Assembly: GCF_932526225.1 (NCBI RefSeq)
Contig: NC_064038.1
Location: 684,001 to 748,000, forward strand
DNA: 64,000 nucleotides
Direction: 5' to 3'
Source of the DNA: Nematostella vectensis
Lineage: Eukaryota > Cnidaria > Anthozoa > Actiniaria > Edwardsiidae
Below, piece after piece: positions 8,029-22,077 of this stretch. How positions within the stretch are numbered: position 1 is the first letter of the stretch; each line of letters starts with the position of its first letter. The notes below the pieces were generated by a model. That model was not told where the DNA came from. It searched no databases and saw only the letters and a list, made by a program, of their open reading frames with translations. The position numbers were made by a program, and so were the translations under genes.

Positions 8029-10034
8029 TACCTATTATTAAATAAGTTTGTAACATGTCTTTGTTTATTAAGCAAGGTCTATTTCTGAGACAAGCAAACT
8101 CAAGTAAGGCTGTTGAAATAACAGGTGAGTGTTAAAAGAAAAACAATTATCTGATTAGAAAACTACTGTAGATTCCTTTGCACCAAAATAAGAACAAACT
8201 TTATTTTGTTTGTTATTTATGAGGAACGAGATGAGCTCTACAAAGCCATAAAGAAATATGTATTGCTCATCTAAATTATACAAGTAAATGATAATATTAA
8301 AAAAGAACTACTGTAAGTAATTAGAGTGGTTTTCATTAACCCGTGAAACAAAGTGTGATAGTTAAACGGTAATAGTTAGTAAAACACAAAAAAGAACAAT
8401 AGAATCAGATCACCACAAAGTGTAATACGCTAAAGCGTAGTTCACGGGTTAATGAAGGTTTTGACATTTCAACCTTACGTCCACATGAAAGTAATGCCTA
8501 ATATCGAGTGCCCTACAGTAAGTGTTTTGCAGTCAAGTTGTTTTCTGTTAGTAGGTAAAAAAATATTCTAAATAATAGTAATCATAGCTATGGTCACCAC
8601 TTACACATATAGAACTTGTAATGAAAAGAAAGAAAAAATATATATATATGCAGTCAAACAACAGAATTGCATGATAACCTTGAATATATTGAATAAAGGA
8701 CTGCAAAAAACATCTTTTGTACTAGTTGCTTGAATTGACCCTTGGCTATTTTTAGCTGAATTCCCCTCCCCCTCTAAAAAAGAAAATAATAATAATAATA
8801 ATAGAAGAAAACTAAAAAGAAAACAAATACAACAGAGACCCCCACCAACAATTTTGATTTTTTTTTACTTTCCTTTAAAAGGGGAGTGTCATGGTTAAGA
8901 GATTTGCAATAGCTCTAGAGCCCTGACACAATGAACTTCAGTGAAATTCTAATACTGACTTATGAGCTTTTGGTACATGTGGGAGACTTTAAACAAAACA
9001 AAAAAAATGACCACAAACTGTCCATTAACATAGTTTTCTATATAATATTGCATATTATTTAATAAGGTATTGACAGCTTTTAAAAAGTTCAACTGTTTGT
9101 AGACACTTAAAAGCCTACAATAAACACTGACTCCAGACATGCGCAGTACTATGCTGCTGCCCCTTTAAAGTAAAATACAGCTTTACTTAGTCAGCGTAGA
9201 CAATATTGTGGATTTTGTCAATATTTTAATATGAATATGTCAATATTCTCCCACCTTACGTCTTTATTTCTATTTATTTTATGCTTTTCACATGATACCA
9301 AAACAGCGTCTTTTTTCTTCGCTAATTTGATGTCATGTACACAATAAAAGAGATGCGCCCGTGCGCATGGCGAGTCCCCAAGGGACCCAAGACGCCCAAA
9401 TAGACCTCTATTTTTTGTTATCCACAATCTCGGCGAGCTGTGCGTGGCGTAACCGTATTACAGGCCTGGGATCCTGGTTATTGTCCTCCCCATTAATGCG
9501 CGAGTTGGGATAACCTTGCAAGAGTGTTGTACAGCATATTCGCTCGGAAATATCGGTGCTTGGGGCCTTAGGGTTCTTTACAGCCTTCCGTAAAAGCCTT
9601 GTGCTGCCATACCGATTGGGTAATCCGTATGTATGGTTTCCGTTTTGTTCTTCAGACCGGGTTCGATCCCAGGACAATGGGCTTTTTTTTTTTAATTCGT
9701 ATTTTTTTCTTTGTGCTGGACTTTCTTAATCCTGATAGGTTTTGCGCAAAAATAATAAAAAAAGTGAGTTTGCAAAATAAGCTTGCTAGATTTATTGATT
9801 ATATGTATTCAATTTGTTCCTAGGAAGTTAACAAAAAACACAAAGCAAAGAGTTTGAGGAAGTAAACAAGTATGTGAACTTTAATGTTCTATTTGAAGGG
9901 GTGCATTTTGTACAGGGAAGCATACATAGAATGCTTAACTGGTGGAGAGGGAAGAGGTAAAAGTTTATTGAGCATAATTTCAACAATAGCAGGGGGAAGA
10001 GAGGGGCACTCTCTTCATACAATATTGCAGTTGT
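8029..10034 (+). repeat. Monomer 5 (2006 bp)
   Basis: TTAA at 8336, B box at 9659. The left half carries AAACTTTATTTTG near 8196, shared with monomer 32. The right half carries CTCCCACCTTACG near 9248, GGCCTTAGGG near 9564, TTCGTATTTTTTT near 9696 and GGACTTTCTT near 9718, shared with monomer 7 at a 4,015-bp offset. Confidence 0.97.
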
Positions 10035-12038
10035 TACTTATTATTAAATAAGTTTGTAACATGTCTTTGTTTATTAAGCAAGGTCTATTTCTGAGACAAG
10101 CAAACTCAAGTAAGGCTGTTGAAATAACAGGTGAGTGTTAAAAGAAAAACAATTATCTGATTAGAAAACTACTGTAGATTCCTTTGCACCAAAATAAGAA
10201 CAAACTTCATTTTGTTTGTTATTTATGAGGAACGAGATGAGCTCTACAAAGCCATAAAGAAATATGTATTGCTCATCTAAATTATACAAGTAAATGATAA
10301 TATTAAAAAAGAACTACTGTAAGTAATTAGAGTGGTTTTCATTAACCCGTGAAACAAAGTGTGATAGTTAAACGGTAATAGTTAGTAAAACACAAAAAAG
10401 AACAATAGAATCAGATCACCACAAAGTGTAATACGCTAAAGCGTAGTTCACGGGTTAATAAAGGTTTTGACATTTCAACCTTACGTCCACATGAAAGTAA
10501 TGCCTAATATCGAGTGCCCTACAGTAAGTGTTTTGCAGTCAAGTTGTTTTCTGTTAGTAGGTAAAAAAATATTCTAAATAATAGTAATCATAGCTATGGT
10601 CACCACTTACACATATAGAACTTGTAATGAAAAGAAAGAAAATATATATATATATGCAGTCAAACAACAGAATTGCATGATAACCTTGAATATATTGAAT
10701 AAAGGACTGCAAAAAACATCTTTTGTACTAGTTGCTTGAATTGACCATTGGCTATTTTTAGCTGAATCCCCCTCCCCCTCTAAAAAAGAAAATAATAATA
10801 ATAATAATAGAAGAAAACTAAAAAGAAAACAAATACAACAGAGACCCCCACCAACAATTTTGATTTTTTTTACTTTCCTTTAAAAGGGGAGTGTCATGGT
10901 TAAGAGATTTGCAATAGCTCTAGAGCCCTGACACAATGAACTTCAGTGAAATTCTATTACTGACTTATGAGCTTTTGGTACATGTGGGAGACTTTAAACA
11001 AAACAAAAAAAATGACCACAAACTGTCCATTAAAATAGTGTTCTATATAATATTGCATATTATTTAATAAGGTATTGACAGCTTTTAAAAAGTTCAACTG
11101 TTTGTAGACACTTAAAAGCCTACAATAAACACTGACTCCAGACATGCGCAGTACTATGCTGCTGCCCCTTTAAAGTAAAATACAGCTTTACTTAGTCAGC
11201 GTAGACAATATTGTGGATTTTGGCAATATTTTAATATGAATATGTCAATATTCTCCCCCCTTACGTCTTTATTTCTATTTATTTTATGCTTTTCACATGA
11301 TACCAAAACAGCGTCTTTTTTCTTCGCTAATTTGATGTCATGTACACAATAAAAGAGATGCGCCCGTGCGCATGGCGAGTCCCCAAGGGACCCAAGACGC
11401 CCAAATAGACCTCTATTTTTTGTCATCCACAATCTCGGCGAGCTGTGCGTGGCGTAAACGTATTACAGGCCTGGGATCCTGGTTATTGTCCTCCCCATTA
11501 ATGCGCGGGTTGGGATAACCTTGCAAGAGTGTTGTACAGCATATTCGCTCGGAAATATCGGTGCTTGGGGCCTTCGGGTTCTTTACAGCCTTCCGTAAAA
11601 GCCTTGTGCTGCCATACCGATTGGGTAATCCGTATGTATGGTTTTCGTTTTGTTCTTCAGACCGGGTTCGATCCCAGGCCAATGGGCTTTTTTTTTTAAT
11701 TCGTTTTTTTTTCTTTGTGCTGGACTTCCTTAATCCTGATAGGTTTTGCGCAAAAATAATAAAAAAAGTGAGTTTGCAAAATAAGCTTGCTAGATTTATT
11801 GATTATATGTATTCAATTTGTTCCTAGGAAGTTAACAAAAAACACAAAGCAAAGAGTTTGAGGAAGTAAACAAGTATGTGAACTTTAATGTTCTATTTGA
11901 AGGGGTGCATTTTGTACAGGGAAGCATACATAGAATGCTTAACTGGTGGAGAGGGAAGAGGTAAAAGTTTATTGAGCATAATTTCAACAATAGCAGGGGG
12001 AAGAGAGGGGCACTCTCTTCATACAATATTGCAGTTGT
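10035..12038 (+). repeat. Monomer 6 (2004 bp)
   Basis: TTAA at 10342, B box at 11664. It starts TACTTATT instead of TACCTATT. Diagnostic variants: GGGTTAATAAAGG near 10453, GCTGAATCCCCC near 10760 (the EcoRI-type GAATTC is lost), TTCTATTACTG near 10952, AAAATAGTGTTC near 11032, GTAAACGTATT near 11453 and GGTTTTCG near 11640. Near twin of monomer 8. Confidence 0.97.
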
Positions 12039-14049
12039 TACCTATTATTAAATAAGTTTGTAACATGTCTTTGTTTATTAAGCAAGGTCTATTTCTGAGA
12101 CAAGCAAACTCAAGTAAGGCTGTTGAAATAACAGGTGAGTGTTAAAAGAAAAACAATTGTCTGATTAGAAAACTACTGTAGATTCCTTTGCACCAAAATA
12201 AGAACAAACTTCATTTTGTTTGTTATTTATGAGTAACGAGATGAGCTCTACAAAGCCATAAAGAAATATGTATTGCTCATCTAAATTATACAAGTAAATG
12301 ATAATATTAAAAAAGAACTACTGTAAGTAATTAGAGTGGTTTTCATTAACCCGTGAAACAAAGTGTGATAGTTAAACGGTAATAGTTAGTAAAACACAAA
12401 AAAGAACAATAGAATCAGATCACCACAAAGTGTAATACGCTAAAGCGTAGTTCACGGGTTAATGAAGGTTTTGACATTTCAACCTTACGTCCACATGAAA
12501 GTAATGCCTAATATCGAGTGCCCTACAGTAAGTGTTTTGCAGTCAAGTTGTTTTCTGTTAGTAGGTAAAAAAATATTCTAAATAATAGTAATCATAGCTA
12601 TGGTCACCACATACACATATAGAACTTGTAATGAAAAGAAAGAAAAAATATATATATATGCAGTCAAACAACAGAATTGCATGATAACCTTGAATATATT
12701 GAATAAAGGACTGCAAAAAACATCTTTTGTACTAGTTGCTTGAATTGACCCTTGGCTATTTTTAGCTGAATTCCCCTCCCCCTCTAAAAAAGAAAATAAT
12801 AATAATAATAATAATAGAAGAAAACTAAAAAGAAAACAAATACAACAGAGACCCCCACCAACAATTTTGATTTTTTTTTTACTTTCCTTTAAAAGGGGAG
12901 TGTCATGGTTAAGAGATTTGCAATAGCTCTAGAGCCCTGACACAATGAACTTCAGTGAAATTCTAATACTGACTTATGAGCTTTTGGTACATGTGGGAGA
13001 CTTTAAACAAAACAAAAAAAAATGACCACAAACTGTCCATTAACATAGTTTTCTATATAATATTGCATATTATTTAATAAGGTATTGACAGCTTTTAAAA
13101 AGTTCAACTGTTTGTAGACACTTAAAAGCCTACAATAAACACTGACTCCAGACATGCGCAGTACTATGCTGCTGCCCCTTTAAAGTAAAATACAGCTTTA
13201 CTTAGTCAGCGTAGACAATATTGTGGATTTTGTCAATATTTTAATATGAATATGTCAATATTCTCCCACCTTACGTCTTTATTTCTATTTATTTTATGCT
13301 TTTCACATGATACCAAAACAGCGTCTTTTTTCTTCGCTAATTTGATGTCATGTACACAATAAAAGAGATGCGCCCGTGCGCATGGCGAGTCCCCAAGGGA
13401 CCCAAGACGCCCAAATAGACCTCTATTTTTTGTTATCCACAATCTCGGCGAGCTGTGCGTGGCGTAACCGTATTACAGGCCTGGGATCCTGGTTATTGTC
13501 CTCCCCATTAATGCGCGAGTTGGGATAACCTTGCAAGAGTGTTGTACAGCATATTCGCTCGGAAATATCGGTGCTTGGGGCCTTAGGGTTCTTTACAGCC
13601 TTCCGTAAAAGCCTTGTGCTGCCATACCGATTGGGTAATCCGTATGTATGGTTTCCGTTTTGTTCTTCAGACCGGGTTCGATCCCAGGACAATGGGCTTT
13701 TTTTTTTTAATTCGTATTTTTTTCTTTGTGCTGGACTTTCTTAATCCTGATAGGTTTTGCGCAAAAATAATAAAAAAAGTGAGTTTGCAAAATAAGCTTG
13801 CTAGATTTATTGATTATATGTATTCAATTTGTTCCTAGGAAGTTAACAAAAAACACAAAGCAAAGAGTTTGAGGAAGTAAACAAGTATGTGAACTTTAAT
13901 GTTCTATTTGAAGGGGTGCATTTTGTACAGGGAAGCATACATAGAATGCTTAACTGGTGGAGAGGGAAGAGGTAAAAGTTTATTGAGCATAATTTCAACA
14001 ATAGCAGGGGGAAGAGAGGGGCACTCTCTTCATACAATATTGCAGTTGT
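12039..14049 (+). repeat. Monomer 7 (2011 bp), hybrid
   Basis: TTAA at 12346, B box at 13674. The left half (ACAATTGTCTG near 12154, TGAGTAACGAG near 12230, CACATACAC near 12607) matches monomer 9. The right half (CTCCCACCTTACG, CCTTAGGG, TTCGTATTTTT) matches monomer 5. Both matches sit at 4,015 bp. Confidence 0.97.
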
Positions 14050-17030
14050 TACCTATTATTAAATAAGTTTGTAACATGTCTTTGTTTATTAAGCAAGGTC
14101 TATTTCTGAGACAAGCAAACTCAAGTAAGGCTGTTGAAATAACAGGTGAGTGTTAAAAGAAAAACAATTATCTGATTAGAAAACTACTGTAGATTCCTTT
14201 GCACCAAAATAAGAACAAACTTCATTTTGTTTGTTATTTATGAGGAACGAGATGAGCTCTACAAAGCCATAAAGAAATATGTATTGCTCATCTAAATTAT
14301 ACAAGTAAATGATAATATTAAAAAAGAACTACTGTAAGTAATTAGAGTGGTTTTCATTAACCCGTGAAACAAAGTGTGATAGTTAAACGGTAATAGTTAG
14401 TAAAACACAAAAAAGAACAATAGAATCAGATCACCACAAAGTGTAATACGCTAAAGCGTAGTTCACGGGTTAATAAAGGTTTTGACATTTCAACCTTACG
14501 TCCACATGAAAGTAATGCCTAATATCGAGTGCCCTACAGTAAGTGTTTTGCAGTCAAGTTGTTTTCTGTTAGTAGGTAAAAAAATATTCTAAATAATAGT
14601 AATCATAGCTATGGTCACCACTTACACATATAGAACTTGTAATGAAAAGAAAGAAAATATATATATATATGCAGTCAAACAACAGAATTGCATGATAACC
14701 TTGAATATATTGAATAAAGGACTGCAAAAAACATCTTTTGTACTAGTTGCTTGAATTGACCATTGGCTATTTTTAGCTGAATCCCCCTCCCCCTCTAAAA
14801 AAGAAAATAATAATAATAATAATAGAAGAAAACTAAAAAGAAAACAAATACAACAGAGACCCCCACCAACAATTTTGATTTTTTTTACTTTCCTTTAAAA
14901 GGGGAGTGTCATGGTTAAGAGATTTGCAATAGCTCTAGAGCCCTGACACAATGAACTTCAGTGAAATTCTATTACTGACTTATGAGCTTTTGGTACATGT
15001 GGGAGACTTTAAACAAAACAAAAAAAATGACCACAAACTGTCCATTAAAATAGTGTTCTATATAATATTGCATATTATTTAATAAGGTATTGACAGCTTT
15101 TAAAAAGTTCAACTGTTTGTAGACACTTAAAAGCCTACAATAAACACTGACTCCAGACATGCGCAGTACTATGCTGCTGCCCCTTTAAAGTAAAATACAG
15201 CTTTACTTAGTCAGCGTAGACAATATTGTGGATTTTGTCAATATTTTAATATGAATATGTCAATATTCTCCCCCCTTACGTCTTTATTTCTATTTATTTT
15301 ATGCTTTTCACATGATACCAAAACAGCGTCTTTTTTCTTCGCTAATTTGATGTCATGTACACAATAAAAGAGATGCGCCCGTGCGCATGGCGAGTCCCCA
15401 AGGGACCCAAGACGCCCAAATAGACCTCTATTTTTTGTCATCCACAATCTCGGCGAGCTGTGCGTGGCGTAAACGTATTACAGGCCTGGGATCCTGGTTA
15501 TTGTCCTCCCCATTAATGCGCGGGTTGGGATAACCTTGCAAGAGTGTTGTACAGCATATTCGCTCGGAAATATCGGTGCTTGGGGCCTTCGGGTTCTTTA
15601 CAGCCTTCCGTAAAAGCCTTGTGCTGCCATACCGATTGGGTAATCCGTATGTATGGTTTTCGTTTTGTTCTTCAGACCGGGTTCGATCCCAGGCCAATGG
15701 GCTTTTTTTTTTAATTCGTTTTTTTTTCTTTGTGCTGGACTTCCTTAATCCTGATAGGTTTTGCGCAAAAATAATAAAAAAAGTGAGTTTGCAAAATAAG
15801 CTTGCTAGATTTATTGATTATATGTATTCAATTTGTTCCTAGGAAGTTAACAAAAAACACAAAGCAAAGAGTTTGAGGAAGTAAACAAGTATGTGAACTT
15901 TAATGTTCTATTTGAAGGGGTGCATTTTGTACAGGGAAGCATACATAGAATGCTTAACTGGTGGAGAGGGAAGAGGTAAAAGTTTATTGAGCATAATTTC
16001 AACAATAGCAGGGGGAAGAGAGGGGCACTCTCTTCATACAATATTGCAGTTGTTACCTATTATTAAATAAGTTTGTAACATGTCTTTGTTTATTAAGCAA
16101 GGTCTATTTCTGAGACAAGCAAACTCAAGTAAGGCTGTTGAAATAACAGGTGAGTGTTAAAAGAAAAACAATTGTCTGATTAGAAAACTACTGTAGATTC
16201 CTTTGCACCAAAATAAGAACAAACTTCATTTTGTTTGTTATTTATGAGTAACGAGATGAGCTCTACAAAGCCATAAAGAAATATGTATTGCTCATCTAAA
16301 TTATACAAGTAAATGATAATATTAAAAAAGAACTACTGTAAGTAATTAGAGTGGTTTTCATTAACCCGTGAAACAAAGTGTGATAGTTAAACGGTAATAG
16401 TTAGTAAAACACAAAAAAGAACAATAGAATCAGATCACCACAAAGTGTAATACGCTAAAGCGTAGTTCACGGGTTAATGAAGGTTTTGACATTTCAACCT
16501 TACGTCCACATGAAAGTAATGCCTAATATCGAGTGCCCTACAGTAAGTGTTTTGCAGTCAAGTTGTTTTCTGTTAGTAGGTAAAAAAATATTCTAAATAA
16601 TAGTAATCATAGCTATGGTCACCACATACACATATAGAACTTGTAATGAAAAGAAAGAAAAAATATATATATATGCAGTCAAACAACAGAATTGCATGAT
16701 AACCTTGAATATATTGAATAAAGGACTGCAAAAAACATCTTTTGTACTAGTTGCTTGAATTGACCCTTGGCTATTTTTAGCTGAATTCCCCTCCCCCTCT
16801 AAAAAAGAAAATAATAATAATAATAATAATAGAAGAAAACTAAAAAGAAAACAAATACAACAGAGACCCCCACCAACAATTTTGATTTTTTTTTTACTTT
16901 CCTTTAAAAGGGGAGTGTCATGGTTAAGAGATTTGCAATAGCTCTAGAGCCCTGACACAATGAACTTCAGTGAAATTCTAATACTGACTTATGAGCTTTT
17001 GGTACATGTGGGAGACTTTAAACAAAACAA
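13020..17030 (+). repeat. Dimer-scale tandem duplication, offset 4,015 bp
   Basis: The right half of monomer 5, monomer 6 and the left half of monomer 7 reappear as the right half of monomer 7, monomer 8 and the left half of monomer 9. Landmark pairs 9659/13674, 10342/14357, 11664/15679 and 12346/16361 all differ by 4,015. The TTAA of monomer 5 (8336) to monomer 7 (12346) differs by 4,010 and marks the left edge. Edges given here are approximate. Confidence 0.8.
14050..16053 (+). repeat. Monomer 8 (2004 bp)
   Basis: TTAA at 14357, B box at 15679. It has the whole variant set of monomer 6 (TTAATAAAGG, AATCCCCC, CTATTACTG, GTAAACG, GGTTTTCG). I noticed one difference, GATTTTGTCAAT near 15231 where monomer 6 has GATTTTGGCAAT; monomer 6 also differs in its first bases. 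Confidence 0.97.
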
Positions 17031-18062
17031 AAAAAAATGACCACAAACTGTCCATTAACATAGTTTTCTATATAATATTGCATATTATTTAATAAGGTAT
17101 TGACAGCTTTTAAAAAGTTCAACTGTTTGTAGACACTTAAAAGCCTACAATAAACACTGACTCCAGACATGCGCAGTACTATGCTGCTGCCCCTTTAAAG
17201 TAAAATACAGCTTTACTTAGTCAGCGTAGACAATATTGTGGATTTTGGCAATATTTTAATATGAATATGTCAATATTCTCCCCCCTTACGTCTTTATTTC
17301 TATTTATTTTATGCTTTTCACATGATACCAAAACAGCGTCTTTTTTCTTCGCTAATTTGATGTCATGTACACAATAAAAGAGATGCGCCCGTGCGCATGG
17401 CGAGTCCCCAAGAGACCCAAGACGCCCAAATAGACCTCTATTTTTTGTTATCCACAATCTCGGCGAGCTGTGCGTGGCGTAACCGTATTACAGGCCTGGG
17501 ATCCTGGTTATTGTCCTCCCCATTAATGCGCGAGTTGGGATAACCTTGCAAGAGTGTTGTACAGCATATTCGCTCGGAAATATCGGTGCTTGGGGCCTTC
17601 GGGTTCTTTACAGCCTTCCGTAAAAGCCTTGTGCTGCCATACCGATTGGGTAATCCGTATGTATGGTTTCCGTTTTGTTCTTCAGACCGGGTTCGATCCC
17701 AGGCCAATGGGCTTTTTTTTTAATTCGTTTTTTTTTCTTTGTGCTGGACTTCCTTAATCCTGATAGGTTTTGCGCAAAAATAATAAAAAAAGTGAGTTTG
17801 CAAAATAAGCTTGCTAGATTTATTGATTATATGTATTCAATTTGTTCCTAGGAAGTTAACAAAAAACACAAAGCAAAGAGTTTGAGGAAGTAAACAAGTA
17901 TGTGAACTTTAATGTTCTATTTGAAGGGGTGCATTTTGTACAGGGAAGCATACATAGAATGCTTAACTGGTGGAGAGGGAAGAGGTAAAAGTTTATTGAG
18001 CATAATTTCAACAATAGCAGGGGGAAGAGAGGGGCACTCTCTTCATACAATATTGCAGTTGT
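16054..18062 (+). repeat. Monomer 9 (2009 bp)
   Basis: TTAA at 16361, B box at 17689. Diagnostic variants: ACAATTGTCTG, TGAGTAACGAG, CACATACAC, CCCAAGAGACCC near 17407 (breaking one pair of the second core hairpin), TTGTTATCCAC near 17446 and GCGCGAGTTGGG near 17528. Matched by monomer 23. Confidence 0.97.
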
Positions 18063-20067
18063 TACCTATTATTAAATAAGTTTGTAACATGTCTTTGTTT
18101 ATTAAGCAAGGTCTATTTCTGAGACAAGCAAACTCAAGTAAGGCTGTTGAAATAACAGGTGAGTGTTAAAAGAAAAACAATTGTCTGATTAGAAAACTAC
18201 TGTAGATTCCTTTGCACCAAAATAAGAACAAACTTCATTTTGTTTGTTATTTATGAGTAACGAGATGAGCTCTACAAAGCCATAAAGAAATATGTATTGC
18301 TCATCTAAATTATACAAGTAAATAATAATATTAAAAAAGAACTACTGTAAGTAATTAGAGTGGTTTTCATTAACCCGTGAAACAAAGTGTGATAGTTAAA
18401 CGGTAATAGTTAGTAAAACACAAAAAAGAACAATAGAATCAGATCACCACAAAGTGTAATACGCTAAAGCGTAGTTCACGGGTTAATGAAGGTTTTGACA
18501 TTTCAACCTTACGTCCACATGAAAGTAATGCCTAATATCGAGTGCCCTACAGTAAGTGTTTTGCAGTCAAGTTGTTTTCTGTTAGTAGGTAAAAAAATAT
18601 TCTAAATAATAGTAATCATAGCTATGGTCACCACATACACATATAGAACTTGTAATGAAAAGAAAGAAAAAATATATATATATGCAGTCAAACAACAGAA
18701 TTGCATGATAACCTTGAATATATTGAATAAAGGACTGCAAAAAACATCTTTTGTACTAGTTGCTTGAATTGACCCTTGGCTATTTTTAGCTGAATTCCCC
18801 TCCCCCTCTAAAAAAGAAAATAATAATAATAATAATAGAAGAAAAATAAAAAGAAAACAAATACAACAGAGACCCCCACCAACAATTTTGATTTTTTTTT
18901 ACTTTCCTTTAAAAGGGGAGTGTCATGGTTAAGAGATTTGCAATAGCTCTAGAGCCCTGACACAATGAACTTCAGTGAAATTCTAATACTGACTTATGAG
19001 CTTTTGGTACATGTGGGAGACTTTAAACAAAACAAAAAAAATGACCACAAACTGTCCATTAACATAGTTTTCTATATAATATTGCATATTATTTAATAAG
19101 GTATTGACAGCTTTTAAAAAGTTCAACTGTTTGTAGACACTTAAAAGCCTACAATAAACACTGACTCCAGACATGCGCAGTACTATGCTGCTGCCCCTTT
19201 AAAGTAAAATACAGCTTTACTTAGTCAGCGTAGACAATATTGTGGATTTTGGCAATATTTTAATATGAATATGTCAATATTCTCCCCCCTTACGTCTTTA
19301 TTTCTATTTATTTTATGCTTTTCACATGATACCAAAACAGCGTCTTTTTTCTTCGCTAATTTGATGTCATGTACACAATAAAAGAGATGCGCCCGTGCGC
19401 ATGGCGAGTCCCCAAGGGACCCAAGACGCCCAAATAGACCTCTATTTTTTGTCATCCACAATCTCGGCGAGCTGTGCGTGGCGTAAACGTATTACATGCC
19501 TGGGATCCTGGTTATTGTCCTCCCCATTAATGCGCGGGTTGGGATAACCTTGCAAGAGTGTTGTACAGCATATTCGCTCGGAAATATCGGTGCTTGGGGC
19601 CTTCGGGTTCTTTACAGCCTTCCGTAAAAGCCTTGTGCTGCCATACCGATTGGGTAATCCGTATGTATGGTTTTCGTTTTGTTCTTCAGACCGGGTTCGA
19701 TCCCAGGCCAATGGGCTTTTTTTTTTAATTCGTTTTTTTTTCTTTGTGCTGGACTTCCTTAATCCTGATAGGTTTTGCGCAAAAATAATAAAAAAAGTGA
19801 GTTTGCAAAATAAGCTTGCTAGATTTATTGATTATATGTATTCAATTTGTTCCTAGGAAGTTAACAAAAAACACAAAGCAAAGAGTTTGAGGAAGTAAAC
19901 AAGTATGTGAACTTTAATGTTCTATTTGAAGGGGTGCATTTTGTACAGGGAAGCATACATAGAATGCTTAACTGGTGGAGAGGGAAGAGGTAAAAGTTTA
20001 TTGAGCATAATTTCAACAATAGCAGGGGGAAGAGAGGGGCACTCTCTTCATACAATATTGCAGTTGT
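18063..20067 (+). repeat. Monomer 10 (2005 bp)
   Basis: TTAA at 18370, B box at 19693. Diagnostic variants: GTAAATAATAATATT near 18317 (private), GAAGAAAAATAAAAAG near 18838, and GTAAACGTATTACATGCC near 19484. The ACATGCC change is shared only with monomer 24. Confidence 0.97.
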
Positions 20068-22077
20068 TACCTATTATTAAATAAGTTTGTAACATGTCTT
20101 TGTTTATTAAGCAAGGTCTATTTCTGAGACAAGCAAACTCAAGTAAGGCTGTTGAAATAACAGGTGAGTGTTAAAAGAAAAACAATTGTCTGATTAGAAA
20201 ACTACTGTAGATTCCTTTGCACCAAAATAAGAACAAACTTCATTTTGTTTGTTATTTATGAGTAACGAGATGAGCTCTACAAAGCCATAAAGAAATATGT
20301 ATTGCTCATCTAAATTATACAAGTAAATGATAATATTAAAAAAGAACTACTGTAAGTAATTAGAGTGGTTTTCATTAACCCGTGAAACAAAGTGTGATAG
20401 TTAAACGGTAATAGTTAGTAAAACACAAAAAAGAACAATAGAATCAGATCACCACAAAGTGTAATACGCTAAAGCGTAGTTCACGGGTTAATGAAGGTTT
20501 TGACATTTCAACCTTACGTCCACATGAAAGTAATGCCTAATATCGAGTGCCCTACAGTAAGTGTTTTGCAGTCAAGTTGTTTTCTGTTAGTAGGTAAAAA
20601 AATATTCTAAATAATAGTAATCATAGCTATGGTCACCACATACACATATAGAACTTGTAATGAAAAGAAAGAAAAAATATATATATATGCAGTCAAACAA
20701 CAGAATTGCATGATAACCTTGAATATATTGAATAAAGGACTGCAAAAAACATCTTTTGTACTAGTTGCTTGAATTGACCCTTGGCTATTTTTAGCTGAAT
20801 TCCCCTCCCCCTCTAAAAAAGAAAATAATAATAATAATAATAATAGAAGAAAACTAAAAAGAAAACAAATACAACAGAGACCCCCACCAACAATTTTGAT
20901 TTTTTTTTTACTTTCCTTTAAAAGGGGAGTGTCATGGTTAAGAGATTTGCAATAGCTCTAGAGCCCTGACACAATGAACTTCAGTGAAATTCTAATACTG
21001 ACTTATGAGCTTTTGGTACATGTGGGAGACTTTAAACAAAACAAAAAAAAATGACCACAAACTGTCCATTAACATAGTTTTCTATATAATATTGCATATT
21101 ATTTAATAAGGTATTGACAGCTTTTAAAAAGTTCAACTGTTTGTAGACACTTAAAAGCCTACAATAAACACTGACTCCAGACATGCGCAGTACTATGCTG
21201 CTGCCCCTTTAAAGTAAAATACAGCTTTACTTAGTCAGCGTAGACAATATTGTGGATTTTGGCAATATTTTAATATGAATATGTCAATATTCTCCCCCCT
21301 TACGTCTTTATTTCTATTTATTTTATGCTTTTCACATGATACCAAAACAGCGTCTTTTTTCTTCGCTAATTTGATGTCATGTACACAATAAAAGAGATGC
21401 GCCCGTGCGCATGGCGAGTCCCCAAGGGACCCAAGACGCCCAAATAGACCTCTATTTTTTGTTATCCACAATCTCGGCGAGCTGTGCGTGGCGTAACCGT
21501 ATTACAGGCCTGGGATCCTGGTTATTGTCCTCCCCATTAATGCGCGAGTTGGGATAACCTTGCAAGAGTGTTGTACAGCATATTCGCTCGGAAATATCGG
21601 TGCTTGGGGCCTTCGGGTTCTTTACAGCCTTCCGTAAAAGCCTTGTGCTGCCATACCGATTGGGTAATCCGTATGTATGGTTTTCGTTTTGTTCTTCAGA
21701 CCGGGTTCGATCCCAGGCCAATGGGCTTTTTTTTTTAATTCGTTTTTTTTTCTTTGTGCTGGACTTCCTTAATCCTGATAGGTTTTGCGCAAAAATAATA
21801 AAAAAAGTGAGTTTGCAAAATAAGCTTGCTAGATTTATTGATTATATGTATTCAATTTGTTCCTAGGAAGTTAACAAAAAACACAAAGCAAAGAGTTTGA
21901 GGAAGTAAACAAGTATGTGAACTTTAATGTTCTATTTGAAGGGGTGCATTTTGTACAGGGAAGCATACATAGAATGCTTAACTGGTGGAGAGGGAAGAGG
22001 TAAAAGTTTATTGAGCATAATTTCAACAATAGCAGGGGGAAGAGAGGGGCACTCTCTTCATACAATATTGCAGTTGT
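20068..22077 (+). repeat. Monomer 11 (2010 bp)
   Basis: TTAA at 20375, B box at 21703. It combines TGAGTAACGAG and CACATACAC on the left with TTGTTATCC, GCGCGAGTT and GGTTTTCG in the core. Matched by monomer 25. Confidence 0.97.
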
